From NCBI RefSeq assembly GCF_036173065.1, contig NZ_CP108041.1:2545001-2609000 (forward strand): DNA of 64,000 bases. The letters are read 5' to 3'. Below are positions 52,909 to 61,201 of the stretch, in pieces (the stretch's first letter is position 1; every line of letters starts with the position of its first letter). A program made the position numbers and the translations under genes. Below the pieces are notes generated by a model, which worked only from the letters and a program-made list of their open reading frames with translations, had not been told where the DNA came from and made no database searches. This DNA comes from Rhodococcus sp. NBC_00297 (GTDB lineage: Bacteria; Actinomycetota; Actinomycetes; Mycobacteriales; Mycobacteriaceae).

Positions 52909-53646
52909 GTGACCGTCACCGAGTTCGTCCTGCTGATCGCGGCGGGCTTCGGTGCCGGAGTCATCGGCTACATCACCGGCCTGGCGTCGCTCGTGTCGTA
53001 CCCCGCGCTGCTGGCGGTGGGGCTGCCACCGGTCGCGGCCAACGTGACCAACACCGTGGCGCTCGTCGGGGCCGGTGTGGGTGCCACCGCGTCGTCGGTC
53101 AAAGAGCTTGTCAAGACCGGTCGTTCGCTGCTCTGGCTCACCCTGTGGGCCGCGCTGGGCGGCATCGCGGGAGCCGTAGTCCTGCTGCGCGCGCCGGGGG
53201 AGACGTTCGAGGCGGTCGTGCCGATCCTGGTCGTTCTCGCATCCGTCGCCATGCTGCTGCAGCCGCGGATCCGCGTCCTCGCCGGTGACCGGACGTTCCC
53301 GGTGCTGTATCCGAGCGGGATCTTCCTCGTCGCGATCTACGGCGGCTACTTCGGCGCGGGTGCGGGCGTCATCTTCATGGCCCTGACGCTGATCTGCACG
53401 GCCGAACCCGTCTGGCGCGCAACGCTCCTCAAGAGCTACCTGCTGGGCGTGGCCAACCTGGTCGCCGCGGTGATATTCGCGTTCTCCGGCCAGGTGAACT
53501 GGCTCGCCGCACTGGCGATGGGAATCGGCACCATCGCCGGGGGAACGCTCGGCCCGCGCATCGTGAGACACCTTCCGCCGAATCCGCTCCGGATCGCCGT
53601 GGCGCTGTGCGGGTTCGGCCTCGCAGCGTGGCTGTGGCTGGGCTGA
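52909..53646 (+). CDS. TauE/SafE family sulfite/anion permease
   Basis: This TauE/SafE permease has 245 residues and about seven or eight membrane helices. The repeated family motifs AGFGAGVIGYITG at the N terminus and YGGYFGAGAGVIFMA in the second half mark the two pseudo-repeats. Family members export sulfite, sulfoacetate or related anions; the substrate here is unknown. GTG at 52909 stands 7 bases after TACGTT (52896-52901), which suggests a leaderless transcript separate from the penicillin-binding genes, although the gap from the previous stop is only 25 bases. Confidence 0.88.
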   Translation: MTVTEFVLLIAAGFGAGVIGYITGLASLVSYPALLAVGLPPVAANVTNTVALVGAGVGATASSVKELVKTGRSLLWLTLWAALGGIAGAVVLLRAPGETFEAVVPILVVLASVAMLLQPRIRVLAGDRTFPVLYPSGIFLVAIYGGYFGAGAGVIFMALTLICTAEPVWRATLLKSYLLGVANLVAAVIFAFSGQVNWLAALAMGIGTIAGGTLGPRIVRHLPPNPLRIAVALCGFGLAAWLWLG

Positions 53647-53659
53647 GGAACTGTGTGGG

Positions 53660-54058
53660 TCAGGCGCGACGACGCTGCGCGAGGCGGGCGACGAGACGCC
53701 ACCCGAGCAGGAGCACCGCCAGCGTCACCGTCGCGACCACGATGAAGCTGAAGGCCGTTCCCTCGCCGGACACCTGCCGAAGCACCATGCCCACGACCAC
53801 GGCGCCGATCCACGCGAGCACCCCGGTGGGGACCAGGGACACCGCGACGAACTTCTCGCGGTACAGCGCGTAGGTCACCGCCCATCCCACGGCGAGGCCG
53901 ACGAGGAACGGCCAGGCCGTCGACAGTGTGCCCCCGACGGTCACGCCCTCCTCGTGGCTGCCTCGGCCGATGGCGCTGAAGACGAGGACGAGAACGACGT
54001 CGATCACCGCCGGCACTGCGAGGGCCGACAGGGCAGGAGTGCGGGTGCGCGCGGGCAT
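53660..54058 (-). CDS. DUF3054 family membrane protein
   Basis: This is a small integral-membrane protein of 132 residues with four predicted helices. DVVLVLVFSAIGRGSHEEG near the N terminus is the hallmark of DUF3054, an actinobacterial family of unknown function. WPFLVGLAVGWAVTYALY and the C-terminal TVTLAVLLLGWRLVARLA are further helices. ATG at 54058 is preceded by TAGTCT 6 bases upstream, fitting leaderless expression. It converges on the TauE gene with 13 bases between stops. Confidence 0.9.
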   Translation of the reverse strand: MPARTRTPALSALAVPAVIDVVLVLVFSAIGRGSHEEGVTVGGTLSTAWPFLVGLAVGWAVTYALYREKFVAVSLVPTGVLAWIGAVVVGMVLRQVSGEGTAFSFIVVATVTLAVLLLGWRLVARLAQRRRA

Positions 54059-54086
54059 GCCACCAGACTACGAGGCGCCGAGACGC

Positions 54087-54136
54087 GGAAAGACCCGCAC
54101 CGGCGCCGGCTGTGCGGGCGTCGAGCGGGTCTTTCC
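54087..54136 (-). terminator. Hairpin terminator downstream of YceI gene
   Basis: A perfect 12-bp stem, GGAAAGACCCGC with GCGGGTCTTTCC, encloses a 26-base loop that contains the palindrome CCGGCGCCGG. It starts 9 bases after the YceI stop on the minus strand and lies before the DUF3054 promoter, separating the two genes. Confidence 0.75.
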
Positions 54137-54145
54137 GGGAGGAGA

Positions 54146-54697
54146 TCAGGCCTGGTGGCCGGCCTCGATCTCGAGCAGCAGGCCGATCTTGTCGCCGACG
54201 ACGGCGCCGCCACCCTCGAGGGGCATGTCGATGCTGATGCCGAAGTCCTTGCGGTTGATCGTGGTGGTGGCCTCGAAGCCGGCGACCGGTCCGTTGCCCA
54301 TGCCGGCGTTGACACCGTTGAACTCGACGTTCAGATCGATGGACTTGGTCACGCCGTGCAGCGTGAAGTCACCGGTGAGCACGAAGTCGTCGCCCTTGGC
54401 CTTGACCGAGGTGGACCGGAAGGTGGCAGTGGGGAACTTCTCGACCTCGAAGAAGTCGGCGGTCTTGAGGTGGCCGTCGCGCTGCGCGTTGTCGGTGGTG
54501 ATGGAGGCGACGTCGATCTCGGCGTCGATGGTGGGCGCGCCGTTCTCGTCGACCGTGATGGTGCCGGTGAAGGTCTGGAAACGGCCACGGACCTTGCTCA
54601 CCATCAGGTGGCGGACGGTGAACCCGACGGTCGAGTGGGTGGCATCGATGGCCCACGTGCCGGCGGTGAGCTGGGGGACGGACACTGCTGCAGTCAT
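54146..54697 (-). CDS. YceI family lipocalin-like protein
   Basis: This YceI family protein has 183 residues, a lipocalin-like beta barrel that can hold isoprenoid lipids. Motifs are GTWAIDATHSTVGFTVRHLM, GRFQTFTGTITVDE, LKTADFFEVEKFPTATF and LHGVTKSIDL. It lacks a signal peptide, as usual for actinobacterial members, so it is cytosolic. ATG at 54697 has AGGAG upstream; a longer in-frame start at 54760 lacks conservation. It has its own terminator and is preceded by the flippase-like gene on the same strand after 63 bases. Confidence 0.92.
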   Translation of the reverse strand: MTAAVSVPQLTAGTWAIDATHSTVGFTVRHLMVSKVRGRFQTFTGTITVDENGAPTIDAEIDVASITTDNAQRDGHLKTADFFEVEKFPTATFRSTSVKAKGDDFVLTGDFTLHGVTKSIDLNVEFNGVNAGMGNGPVAGFEATTTINRKDFGISIDMPLEGGGAVVGDKIGLLLEIEAGHQA

Positions 54698-54760
54698 GAC
54701 GAACTCCTGTGTGGTTGAAGGTTCAAGCCTCACAGTACACAACCGGACCGCGGTCCGCAT

Positions 54761-55906
54761 CTATTCCCGCGGAGGAGATTCGTTGCCGAGCGGGTGGGTG
54801 GCCGACGGCTGTTCCGTCCGCTCCCGAAGTTCCGTCCGCTCGCGCTGCTCGACGGCGAGATCGAAGTGCAGGTCCTCGTGCTGATGTTTGCGGAACAGGA
54901 TCAGGAAGACGACCCAGCCGACGAGTGCCACCAGGATGAAGCTGACCAGGCGATACACCAGTGCGGACGCGACCGCCTGTGACGCGCTGATGCTGGCGGC
55001 GGTGGTGAGGGTCGCGATGAGAGTGGCGTCCACGATGACCAGACCACCGGGCGCACCGGGGATGGACCCCACCGTCTTGCTGGCCGAGAAGGCGATGAGG
55101 AGCCCGTAGATCTTCGGATCCGCGCCGATGGCGTAGCAGGCGAACCCGAGGCACGCGACGTCCGCGAGGCGGTGCACCGCGGAGAAGCCGAGCGACACCG
55201 TGCCGTCGCGGGCACCGAGGCGTACCGACTTCACCTGCTCGACGATCTCGTCCAGCCGGGCCATGCCCGTGTCGGGATCGTTGTTGCGCAGCGAGTTGTA
55301 CTTCGACAGCCCCCACCGGCCGATGCCCACGATCGACTGGGGGTGGGAGCGGACGTAGCGCACGCCGGCGATGAGGGCGATCACGCCGGCGACGGGGACG
55401 ATCAGTGCGAGGGTGTTGGCGCTGCCGCCGACGAGGAAGGCTCCCGTCACGCCCAGGACAGCCAGCCCGAGCGCGGCGATGACGCCGGAGATGGCGAGCT
55501 GCCACGACGCGACCACCGGGCTCGCGCCCCAGCGGCGTGTCTCGCGGTACGTGAACGCTGTGGAGAAGACCTGGCCGGCCGGCAGTGTCAGCGCCATGGC
55601 GGTGCTGCCGTAGATGACGGAGAGCGAGCGTCGCTGCGATACGCGGACACCGCCCGCGCGCAGCAACTGCTTCTGGACACGCGCGAACGCGGACAGCGAG
55701 ATCGCTTGCATCACGACGCAGGCCGCGGCCCATCCCCAGTGAATCTCGGTGAGGGCGCGCCACGACTCGTGCAGGCGCGGCCACAGGTAGACACCCTCAC
55801 CGACCAGCAACGCCACGAGGGCGACCGCGGCCACCCAGCGCAGCCATCGCCATCTGCCACCGGCGCGGGGCGACCCAGCGGATCGGCCCTGCTCCGGAAC
55901 TACCAC
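54761..55906 (-). CDS. Flippase-like/lysylphosphatidylglycerol synthase TM-domain protein
   Basis: This integral-membrane protein has 381 residues and about eight helices. The region from residue 45 to 340 matches the LPG synthase TM / AglD-like flippase domain: YGSTAMALTLPAGQVFSTAF and GSIPGAPGGLVIVDATLIA are its signatures. It lacks a soluble aminoacyl-transfer domain, so it probably moves a lipid-linked molecule rather than making lysyl-PG. The C-terminal tail (about 335-381) is charged, Arg/Glu-rich and disordered. GTG at 55906 has TACTCT 7 bases upstream, suggesting leaderless expression. Confidence 0.87.
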   Translation of the reverse strand: MVVPEQGRSAGSPRAGGRWRWLRWVAAVALVALLVGEGVYLWPRLHESWRALTEIHWGWAAACVVMQAISLSAFARVQKQLLRAGGVRVSQRRSLSVIYGSTAMALTLPAGQVFSTAFTYRETRRWGASPVVASWQLAISGVIAALGLAVLGVTGAFLVGGSANTLALIVPVAGVIALIAGVRYVRSHPQSIVGIGRWGLSKYNSLRNNDPDTGMARLDEIVEQVKSVRLGARDGTVSLGFSAVHRLADVACLGFACYAIGADPKIYGLLIAFSASKTVGSIPGAPGGLVIVDATLIATLTTAASISASQAVASALVYRLVSFILVALVGWVVFLILFRKHQHEDLHFDLAVEQRERTELRERTEQPSATHPLGNESPPRE

Positions 55907-55936
55907 GGCACCGAGAGTAACGAACGGTGCCGACGA

Positions 55937-57451
55937 TCAGCGCGGATAGTCGACCGGGGAGGCCAGGTGCGTCGCGCGACGCCGTCCGCGCAGCTGCACC
56001 TTCTCGCCCAGTTCCCACTCGGACTGCTCGTCCTCGTCGGCGAAGTACAGTGCCGACGTCGACGCGAGAACCCGACTGGGAGTGAACTTCGCGAGTTCCG
56101 TCAGGCGCGACGCCTCGTTCACGGGATCACCGATGACGGTGTACTCGAAGCGTTCCTTGGCGCCGATGTTTCCCGCCACCGCCAGTCCGGCCGACACGCC
56201 GATGCCGATGTCGAGTCCGGCGATCTCGGTGAGCTCGCTGCGCAGTTCCCGCGCTGCGGACAGTGCCGCGGTGGGTGCATCCGGGCGATCCAGGGGCGCG
56301 CCGAAGATGGCCAGCGCCGCGTCGCCCACGAACTTGTTGACGAAGCCGTGGTGCCGGTCGACCACGTCGACGACGACGCGGAAGAAGTCGTTGAGCAGGT
56401 CGACGACCTCGCCGGGCGGACGTTCGGAGGCGGCGGCCGTCGAGCCGACCATGTCGACGAACAGCACCGCGACGAATCGGGTCTCGCCGCCGAGCTCGGT
56501 GCCGAACTTGAGGGCGCGCCGCGCGACGTCCTCACCGACGTGCTGCCCGAACAGCTCGCGCAGGACTGCACGCTCCGACGCGTCGGCCATCATCCGGTTG
56601 AAGCCGACCTGCAGACGGCCGATCTCACTGCCGTCGAACACCTCGACCTGGACCTCGGTGTGGCCCTCCTGCACCTTCTCGATGGCGCGGCGCAGCTGAC
56701 GGATGGGATCGGAGATCTGGCTGGCGGTGAGCATCGACAGACAGAACGCCTGGATGATCGCCAGCACGCAGAGCAGGCTGATGGCGATGGCCAGCGAGTC
56801 GGGGGAGAAGACCAGGTCGGTGGTCAGCTGGGTCGCGCACAGCAGCAGGATTCCGACGACGGGGATCAGTGTGCCCAGTCCCCACGTCATCGCCATGCGT
56901 GTACCCACACCGGGCGTCATCGTGCGGTCGAAACTGCCCTCGCTGAGCGCCTGCGCGGCGACGGGCCGGAGGATGCGTTCGCCCAGCATGTAGGTGAAGC
57001 CGAAGGTGATCGCCGCGGACATGGCGACCGTCACCGCGACGGCCACCGCGAGCGACGGCATCTCCGACGCGGTGAGCAGCATGAAGATGACGCCGCCCAC
57101 GATCCAGAGCACCAGGTGCACGATGGCCTGGCGCAGCGGTGCGTGCAGGGCGGCCATCTGCTCGGATCGACTGGGCGGTCCACCGCGGATCTGCCACCGC
57201 ATGACACTGCGCAGCATGACGGCGGCGGTCGCGAGGCTGACGACGGCCGCGAAGAGCAGGTACGCCCCGAAGATGAAGACATTGCGCACCCGATCGACGA
57301 CGATCGACTCGTTCTCGGGAATGGGCAGCCCGTACCGGACGAAGGCGAACACCAGGATCGCGCCGAGCAGATTGGCCAGGAGCATCGACGCGAGGTACAG
57401 CGGCCAGCGACTTCTCAGGGTCAACGAGACCGCACGTAGAAGCGTCAGCAC
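55937..57451 (-). CDS. Membrane adenylate cyclase (6TM-HAMP-class III), Rv3645-like
   Basis: This cyclase has 504 residues and makes cAMP from ATP at the inner membrane face. About six membrane helices occupy residues 12-250, a HAMP-like linker follows (SQISDPIRQLRRAIEKVQEG), then a class III cyclase domain. Metal-binding Asp333 (FVDMVGST) and Asp377 (FVGDAALA), ATP-specifying Lys373 and Asp442, and transition-state Asn445 and Arg449 (PVNEASRL) are all present, so it should be active. The layout matches mycobacterial Rv3645 and the Rv1318c group. GTG at 57451 follows TAAGTT by 6 bases. It is divergent from the AI-2E-type gene. Confidence 0.92.
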   Translation of the reverse strand: MLTLLRAVSLTLRSRWPLYLASMLLANLLGAILVFAFVRYGLPIPENESIVVDRVRNVFIFGAYLLFAAVVSLATAAVMLRSVMRWQIRGGPPSRSEQMAALHAPLRQAIVHLVLWIVGGVIFMLLTASEMPSLAVAVAVTVAMSAAITFGFTYMLGERILRPVAAQALSEGSFDRTMTPGVGTRMAMTWGLGTLIPVVGILLLCATQLTTDLVFSPDSLAIAISLLCVLAIIQAFCLSMLTASQISDPIRQLRRAIEKVQEGHTEVQVEVFDGSEIGRLQVGFNRMMADASERAVLRELFGQHVGEDVARRALKFGTELGGETRFVAVLFVDMVGSTAAASERPPGEVVDLLNDFFRVVVDVVDRHHGFVNKFVGDAALAIFGAPLDRPDAPTAALSAARELRSELTEIAGLDIGIGVSAGLAVAGNIGAKERFEYTVIGDPVNEASRLTELAKFTPSRVLASTSALYFADEDEQSEWELGEKVQLRGRRRATHLASPVDYPR

Positions 57452-57457
57452 GAGGTC

Positions 57458-57482
57458 AACTTACCGGGTGCTCGGTTAGGCT
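57458..57482. promoter_or_regulatory. Back-to-back leaderless promoters
   Basis: Minus-strand TAAGTT (57463-57458) lies 6 bases before the cyclase GTG, and plus-strand TAGGCT (57477-57482) lies 6 bases before the transporter GTG. With only 37 bases between the starts, both genes are probably transcribed without 5' leaders. Confidence 0.6.
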
Positions 57483-57488
57483 TCCTCG

Positions 57489-58667
57489 GTGACGGACGAT
57501 CCGGCGGAGTCGGTACACCCTGTGGTACGTGTCGGCGCTGCGTGGACGTGGCGTCTGTTGGTGTTGTTCGCCGGTCTCGTGGTGATCGGCATGATCGTGC
57601 ACCGGCTCGAGAGCGTCGTCGTCCCGGTGGCACTCGCCCTGCTGGCGTCGGCGCTGCTCTCCCCGCTCGTCGACTGGATGCAGCGGCGCGGCATCCCGCG
57701 CGTCGTCGCGGTCATCGTCTCGATCCTCGGCAGTCTCGGGCTGCTGGTGGGCATCCTGACGTTCGTCGTCGAGCAGTTCATCGAGGGCGTACCCGCCCTC
57801 ACGGATCAGTTCACCGGCAGCGTCACCCAGATCCAGGACTGGCTGACGCAGGGGCCCCTGCACTTCAGCGAGGACCAGATCCGCAGTGCCGGCGACTCGG
57901 TGGTCCGGTCGGTGCAGTCGAATCAGGAAGCTCTCACCAGTGGCGCGTTGACCACCGCCGCGGTGATCGGCGAGATGCTCACCGGGGCTCTGCTCGTGCT
58001 CTTCACCCTCATCTTCTTCCTCTACGGCGGACAGCAGATCTGGGACTTCGTGTCCCGGATCGTCCCGACGCGGGCGCGCCGCCGCGTCCGGTTGGCAGGC
58101 AGCCAGGCGTTCGGCTCGCTGGTGGGGTACGTGCGCGCCACCGTCGCGGTCGCCGCCGTGGACGCCATCGGCATCGGCACGGGACTGGCGATCCTCGGTG
58201 TCCCGCTGGCTCTTCCGCTGGCGTCACTGGTGTTCATCGGAGCGTTCATTCCCATCGTGGGTGCGGTGCTCACCGGCTTCGTCGCGGTGCTCGTCGCCCT
58301 GGTGACCAAGGGATTCATCACGGCGCTCATCGCACTCGCGATCGTCATCGCCGTGATGCAGGTCGAAGGCCATGTGCTGCAACCACTCCTGCTCGGTCGC
58401 GCAGTCCGTGTGCATCCCCTGGCCGTGGTGCTCGCCATCGCCACCGGCATCGTCATGGCGGGCATCATCGGTGGCCTGCTCTCGGTGCCGCTCGTCGCGA
58501 TGGCCAATACCGCTATCCGCTCACTGCTCGCCGACGATCCCGAGGAGGCGTACGAGGAGATCGCCGACACGGATCCGTCGGAACCGATGTTCCCGGCCGC
58601 GCCGAACAGTCCGCACCCCGAGAACCAGAAGCTGAGCCGTGGCGAGGTCGACGGTCCCGCGAGCTGA
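57489..58667 (+). CDS. AI-2E family transporter
   Basis: This membrane protein has 392 residues in the AI-2E (TqsA/YdiK) family, with about eight helices. LLASALLSPLVDWMQRRGIP and FFLYGGQQIWDFV are recognisable, and GAFIPIVGAVLTGFVAVLVA with VEGHVLQPLLLGRAVRVHPL form the conserved C-terminal core. Export of AI-2 or other solutes is known for few members; others are ion antiporters, so function is open. The C-terminal tail is acidic. GTG at 57489 is probably leaderless. Its last 29 bases overlap the sensor kinase gene. Confidence 0.88.
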   Translation: MTDDPAESVHPVVRVGAAWTWRLLVLFAGLVVIGMIVHRLESVVVPVALALLASALLSPLVDWMQRRGIPRVVAVIVSILGSLGLLVGILTFVVEQFIEGVPALTDQFTGSVTQIQDWLTQGPLHFSEDQIRSAGDSVVRSVQSNQEALTSGALTTAAVIGEMLTGALLVLFTLIFFLYGGQQIWDFVSRIVPTRARRRVRLAGSQAFGSLVGYVRATVAVAAVDAIGIGTGLAILGVPLALPLASLVFIGAFIPIVGAVLTGFVAVLVALVTKGFITALIALAIVIAVMQVEGHVLQPLLLGRAVRVHPLAVVLAIATGIVMAGIIGGLLSVPLVAMANTAIRSLLADDPEEAYEEIADTDPSEPMFPAAPNSPHPENQKLSRGEVDGPAS

Positions 58668-59796
58668 CGCCACCGGTGTCGCGGAGGCACCGCTGTGGCG
58701 CGCCGCGGCAGCGTTCCGACTGGTCACCGTCCTGTACGTGGTCGGGTTCCAGTTGGTCGTCCAGGACCGGTACGACGCACCGCGCCTGAGCTGGCTGTTC
58801 GTCGTCGTCACCGTCATCTGGTCCGGAATCGCGGCCGTCGCGACCCTGACGACGCCCGCGCGGCGCCCCGTCGTCGTCGCCGACCAGGTGGTGACGCCGG
58901 CATTGATCTGCAGCACGCTGGTGGTGGCGAGTCCGGCATGGCGCCAGGACCACCAGGTGCTCCCGACGACGATCTGGGTGGCCAACGCCGTGATCGGTGC
59001 CGCCGTCCTGGGAGGTCCCCGAGCGGGGCTCGCCTCGGCGGCGGTGATGACCGCCGCCATCGCCGTGGTGCGCGGCACCGTCGACGGCGAGTTGTGGCGC
59101 GACTCGACCGGACCCGTGCTGTTGTCCGTCGGTCTGGCACTGGGGCTCGCGGCGCGGACGGCGCGCCTCGCGCGCAGCCGCCTGGACGAGGCGGTGGCCC
59201 TGGCCGCGGCGACCGCGGAACGCGAGCGCCTGGCCCGCGAGGTGCACGACGGTGTGCTGCAGGTGCTGGCCATGGTCAGTCGTCGCGGCCACGAGATCGG
59301 CGGCGCAGCAGCAGAACTGGCAGATCTCGCCGGCAGCCAGGAGGCTGCGCTCCGCGCCCTGCTGTCCGGGTCGGCCACCGGGCGTACCGACGGCACTGCC
59401 GACCTGGCCGCGCTGGTGCGCGCTGCGGTGGGCACGCGCGCCGTGGTCTCGGCGCCGTCCGAGGCCGTCGTTCTCCGGGCGTCGGCCGCGTCGGAGCTCG
59501 CGGCCGCGACGCTCGCCGCCGTCGACAACGCGCATCGACACGGCGGGTCCGACGTCCACGTGTTCGTGCTGGTGGAGGACTTGGGGGACGAGGTGATGGT
59601 GACGGTGCGCGACGACGGAGCAGGAATGGCACCCGGCCGTCTCGACGAGGCGCGTGCGGAGGGACGGCTCGGCGTCTCCGGCTCGATCGTGGGCCGGACG
59701 GCAGCCATCGGTGGGCGTGCGAGGGTGGACAGCAGGCCAGGAGAGGGAACGGAATGGGAACTGACGCTGCCACGGACAGCGCCGACGCCTCGGTGA
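58639..59796 (+). CDS. Sensor histidine kinase, MacS/NarX-like
   Basis: This sensor kinase has 385 residues. The first 170 residues contain about five or six membrane helices with little extracellular sequence. The dimerisation box ERERLAREVHDGVLQVLAMV carries the phospho-acceptor His203, in the HisKA_3 pattern of NarL partners. The ATPase part has VDNAHRHGGSDVHV and VRDDGAGMAP, but the C-terminal G2 box is short. It resembles corynebacterial MacS. GTG at 58639 is one of several possible starts and overlaps the transporter gene. It overlaps the response regulator by 43 bases. Confidence 0.88.
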   Translation: MARSTVPRADATGVAEAPLWRAAAAFRLVTVLYVVGFQLVVQDRYDAPRLSWLFVVVTVIWSGIAAVATLTTPARRPVVVADQVVTPALICSTLVVASPAWRQDHQVLPTTIWVANAVIGAAVLGGPRAGLASAAVMTAAIAVVRGTVDGELWRDSTGPVLLSVGLALGLAARTARLARSRLDEAVALAAATAERERLAREVHDGVLQVLAMVSRRGHEIGGAAAELADLAGSQEAALRALLSGSATGRTDGTADLAALVRAAVGTRAVVSAPSEAVVLRASAASELAAATLAAVDNAHRHGGSDVHVFVLVEDLGDEVMVTVRDDGAGMAPGRLDEARAEGRLGVSGSIVGRTAAIGGRARVDSRPGEGTEWELTLPRTAPTPR

Positions 59797-60428
59797 CGGT
59801 GATGGTCGTCGACGACCACCCGATGTGGCGTGACGGAGTGGCGCGGGACCTCGACGCGCGGGGCTTCCGTGTGGTGGCCACCGCCGACGGAGTCCGCTCG
59901 GCCACCGCGCGTGCGCGGGCGACGTCGCCGCAGGTGGTCGTCATGGACATGGACCTCGGAGACGGAACCGGAGCCGAGGGCACCGCGTCGGTGCTGGCGG
60001 TCTCGCCCGACAGTCGGGTACTGGTGCTCTCCGCGTCCGCCGAACGGGACGACGTGCTCGGCGCGGTCAAGGCTGGGGCGACCGGCTACCTCGTGAAGAG
60101 CGCCTCCATCGACGATCTGGTGTCCGCCGTACAGGCGACGAGTCGCGGCGATGCGGTGTTCACGCCCGGACTGGCCGGGCTGGTGCTCGGGGAGTACCGG
60201 CGCATGGCAGCCGCCCCCACGGCTGCGGAACCGCCTCCCGTGCTGACTGAGCGCGAGACGGAGGTGTTGCGCATGGTCGCGAAAGGGTTGAGCGCCAAGC
60301 AGATCGGCACTCGGCTCGGTATCAGTCACCGCACCGTCGAGAACCACGTGCAGGCGACCCTGCGCAAGCTGCACCTCGCGAATCGTGTCGAACTCACCCG
60401 GTGGGCGCTCGAGCAGGGGCTGCAGTGA
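59754..60428 (+). CDS. NarL/LuxR family response regulator (MacR-like)
   Basis: This response regulator has 224 residues. The receiver domain has the acidic pair DDHP and phospho-acceptor Asp65 (VVMDMDLGD), then Lys in VKAGATGYLVKSA. The C-terminal LuxR helix-turn-helix is clear: LTERETEVLRMVAKGLSAKQ, then IGTRLGISHRTVENHVQATL. ATG at 59754 has GGAGAGGGAA upstream and lies inside the kinase gene, so translation is coupled. Targets may include the DUF1707 gene that follows, which is inference from order and from MacSR-like systems. Confidence 0.92.
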   Translation: MGTDAATDSADASVTVMVVDDHPMWRDGVARDLDARGFRVVATADGVRSATARARATSPQVVVMDMDLGDGTGAEGTASVLAVSPDSRVLVLSASAERDDVLGAVKAGATGYLVKSASIDDLVSAVQATSRGDAVFTPGLAGLVLGEYRRMAAAPTAAEPPPVLTERETEVLRMVAKGLSAKQIGTRLGISHRTVENHVQATLRKLHLANRVELTRWALEQGLQ

Positions 60429-60456
60429 CGGCGTCGTGTTCACTACTCTGGTCGCC

Positions 60457-61113
60457 ATGACCGGAGACGGCACCGACCCCAGGAACATGCGCGTGAGCGA
60501 CGCCGAACGAGAGCACGTGGGCGGCCTGCTCCAACGCGCCGTCGGACAGGGGATGCTGTCGCTCGGCGAGTTCACCGAGCGGATGGACTCGGTACTGGCG
60601 GCCAAGACGCGCGGTGAGCTCAACGCGGTGCTGGTCGACCTGCCGGGCATGACACTGCAGGGCGGCCCACCCCAGCAGGCCGGGCCGCTCGCCGTGGTCC
60701 CGAGCGACGCGCTGACGTCGGCACCCGGACACCCGGCCACCTACGGTGCACCCGTGGACATCCGAGCCACGATGTCGACGGTCACCCGTTCCGGTACCTG
60801 GACCGCGCCGTCGGCCATCCGGGTCGCGTCGAAGATGGCCACGGTGACCCTCGACTTCAGTTCCGCGGTTCTGACCTCGCGCGAGGTGCGGATCGACGTG
60901 GACGACTACTGCAGCACCATCACCGTCGTGGTGCCCGAGGGTGCGTCGGTGGATCTCGACGGCGTCGACACCATGGGCGGCAGTGCGACCAACAAGGTGC
61001 GCAGCCGGCCTGTCGAAGGGGGACTGCACGTCGTCGTGCGCGGACGCATCCGCTTCGGATCCGTCACGGCCAAGCACCCGTTCGGGACGTCCATCAAGCG
61101 CATGTTCGGGTAG
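60457..61113 (+). CDS. DUF1707 protein with C-terminal LiaF-like domain
   Basis: This 218-residue protein begins with the DUF1707 domain (MRVSDAEREHVGGLLQRAVG, then GEFTERMDSVLAAKTRGEL) common in actinobacterial envelope-associated proteins. After a Pro/Gly linker the C-terminal half (about 115-218) has repeated beta strands, ATVTLDFSSAVLTSREVRID and VVVPEGASVDLDGVDTMGG, like the C-terminal domain of LiaF/DUF2154. It lacks a membrane helix. ATG at 60457 lies 7 bases after TACTCT (60444-60449), so leaderless expression is likely. It follows the two-component genes and may sense or modulate the same envelope signal. Confidence 0.87.
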   Translation: MTGDGTDPRNMRVSDAEREHVGGLLQRAVGQGMLSLGEFTERMDSVLAAKTRGELNAVLVDLPGMTLQGGPPQQAGPLAVVPSDALTSAPGHPATYGAPVDIRATMSTVTRSGTWTAPSAIRVASKMATVTLDFSSAVLTSREVRIDVDDYCSTITVVVPEGASVDLDGVDTMGGSATNKVRSRPVEGGLHVVVRGRIRFGSVTAKHPFGTSIKRMFG

Positions 61114-61201
61114 GAACTGCACCCTCGGCTGAGTAGAACGGCGTCGGGCTCGAGTAGTTTCCCGTGTTCCCCCGGTCCGCCCCGGCCAGCACGATCGAGG
61201 T

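Noticed and set aside
55172..57439. 755-codon plus-strand frame opposite the flippase and cyclase genes
   Set aside because: Composition is shadow-like and spans two clear genes with intact catalytic residues on the other strand.
61114..61201. Possible regulatory RNA before the DUF2339 gene
   Set aside because: No stable hairpin or recognisable motif seen in the 88 bases.
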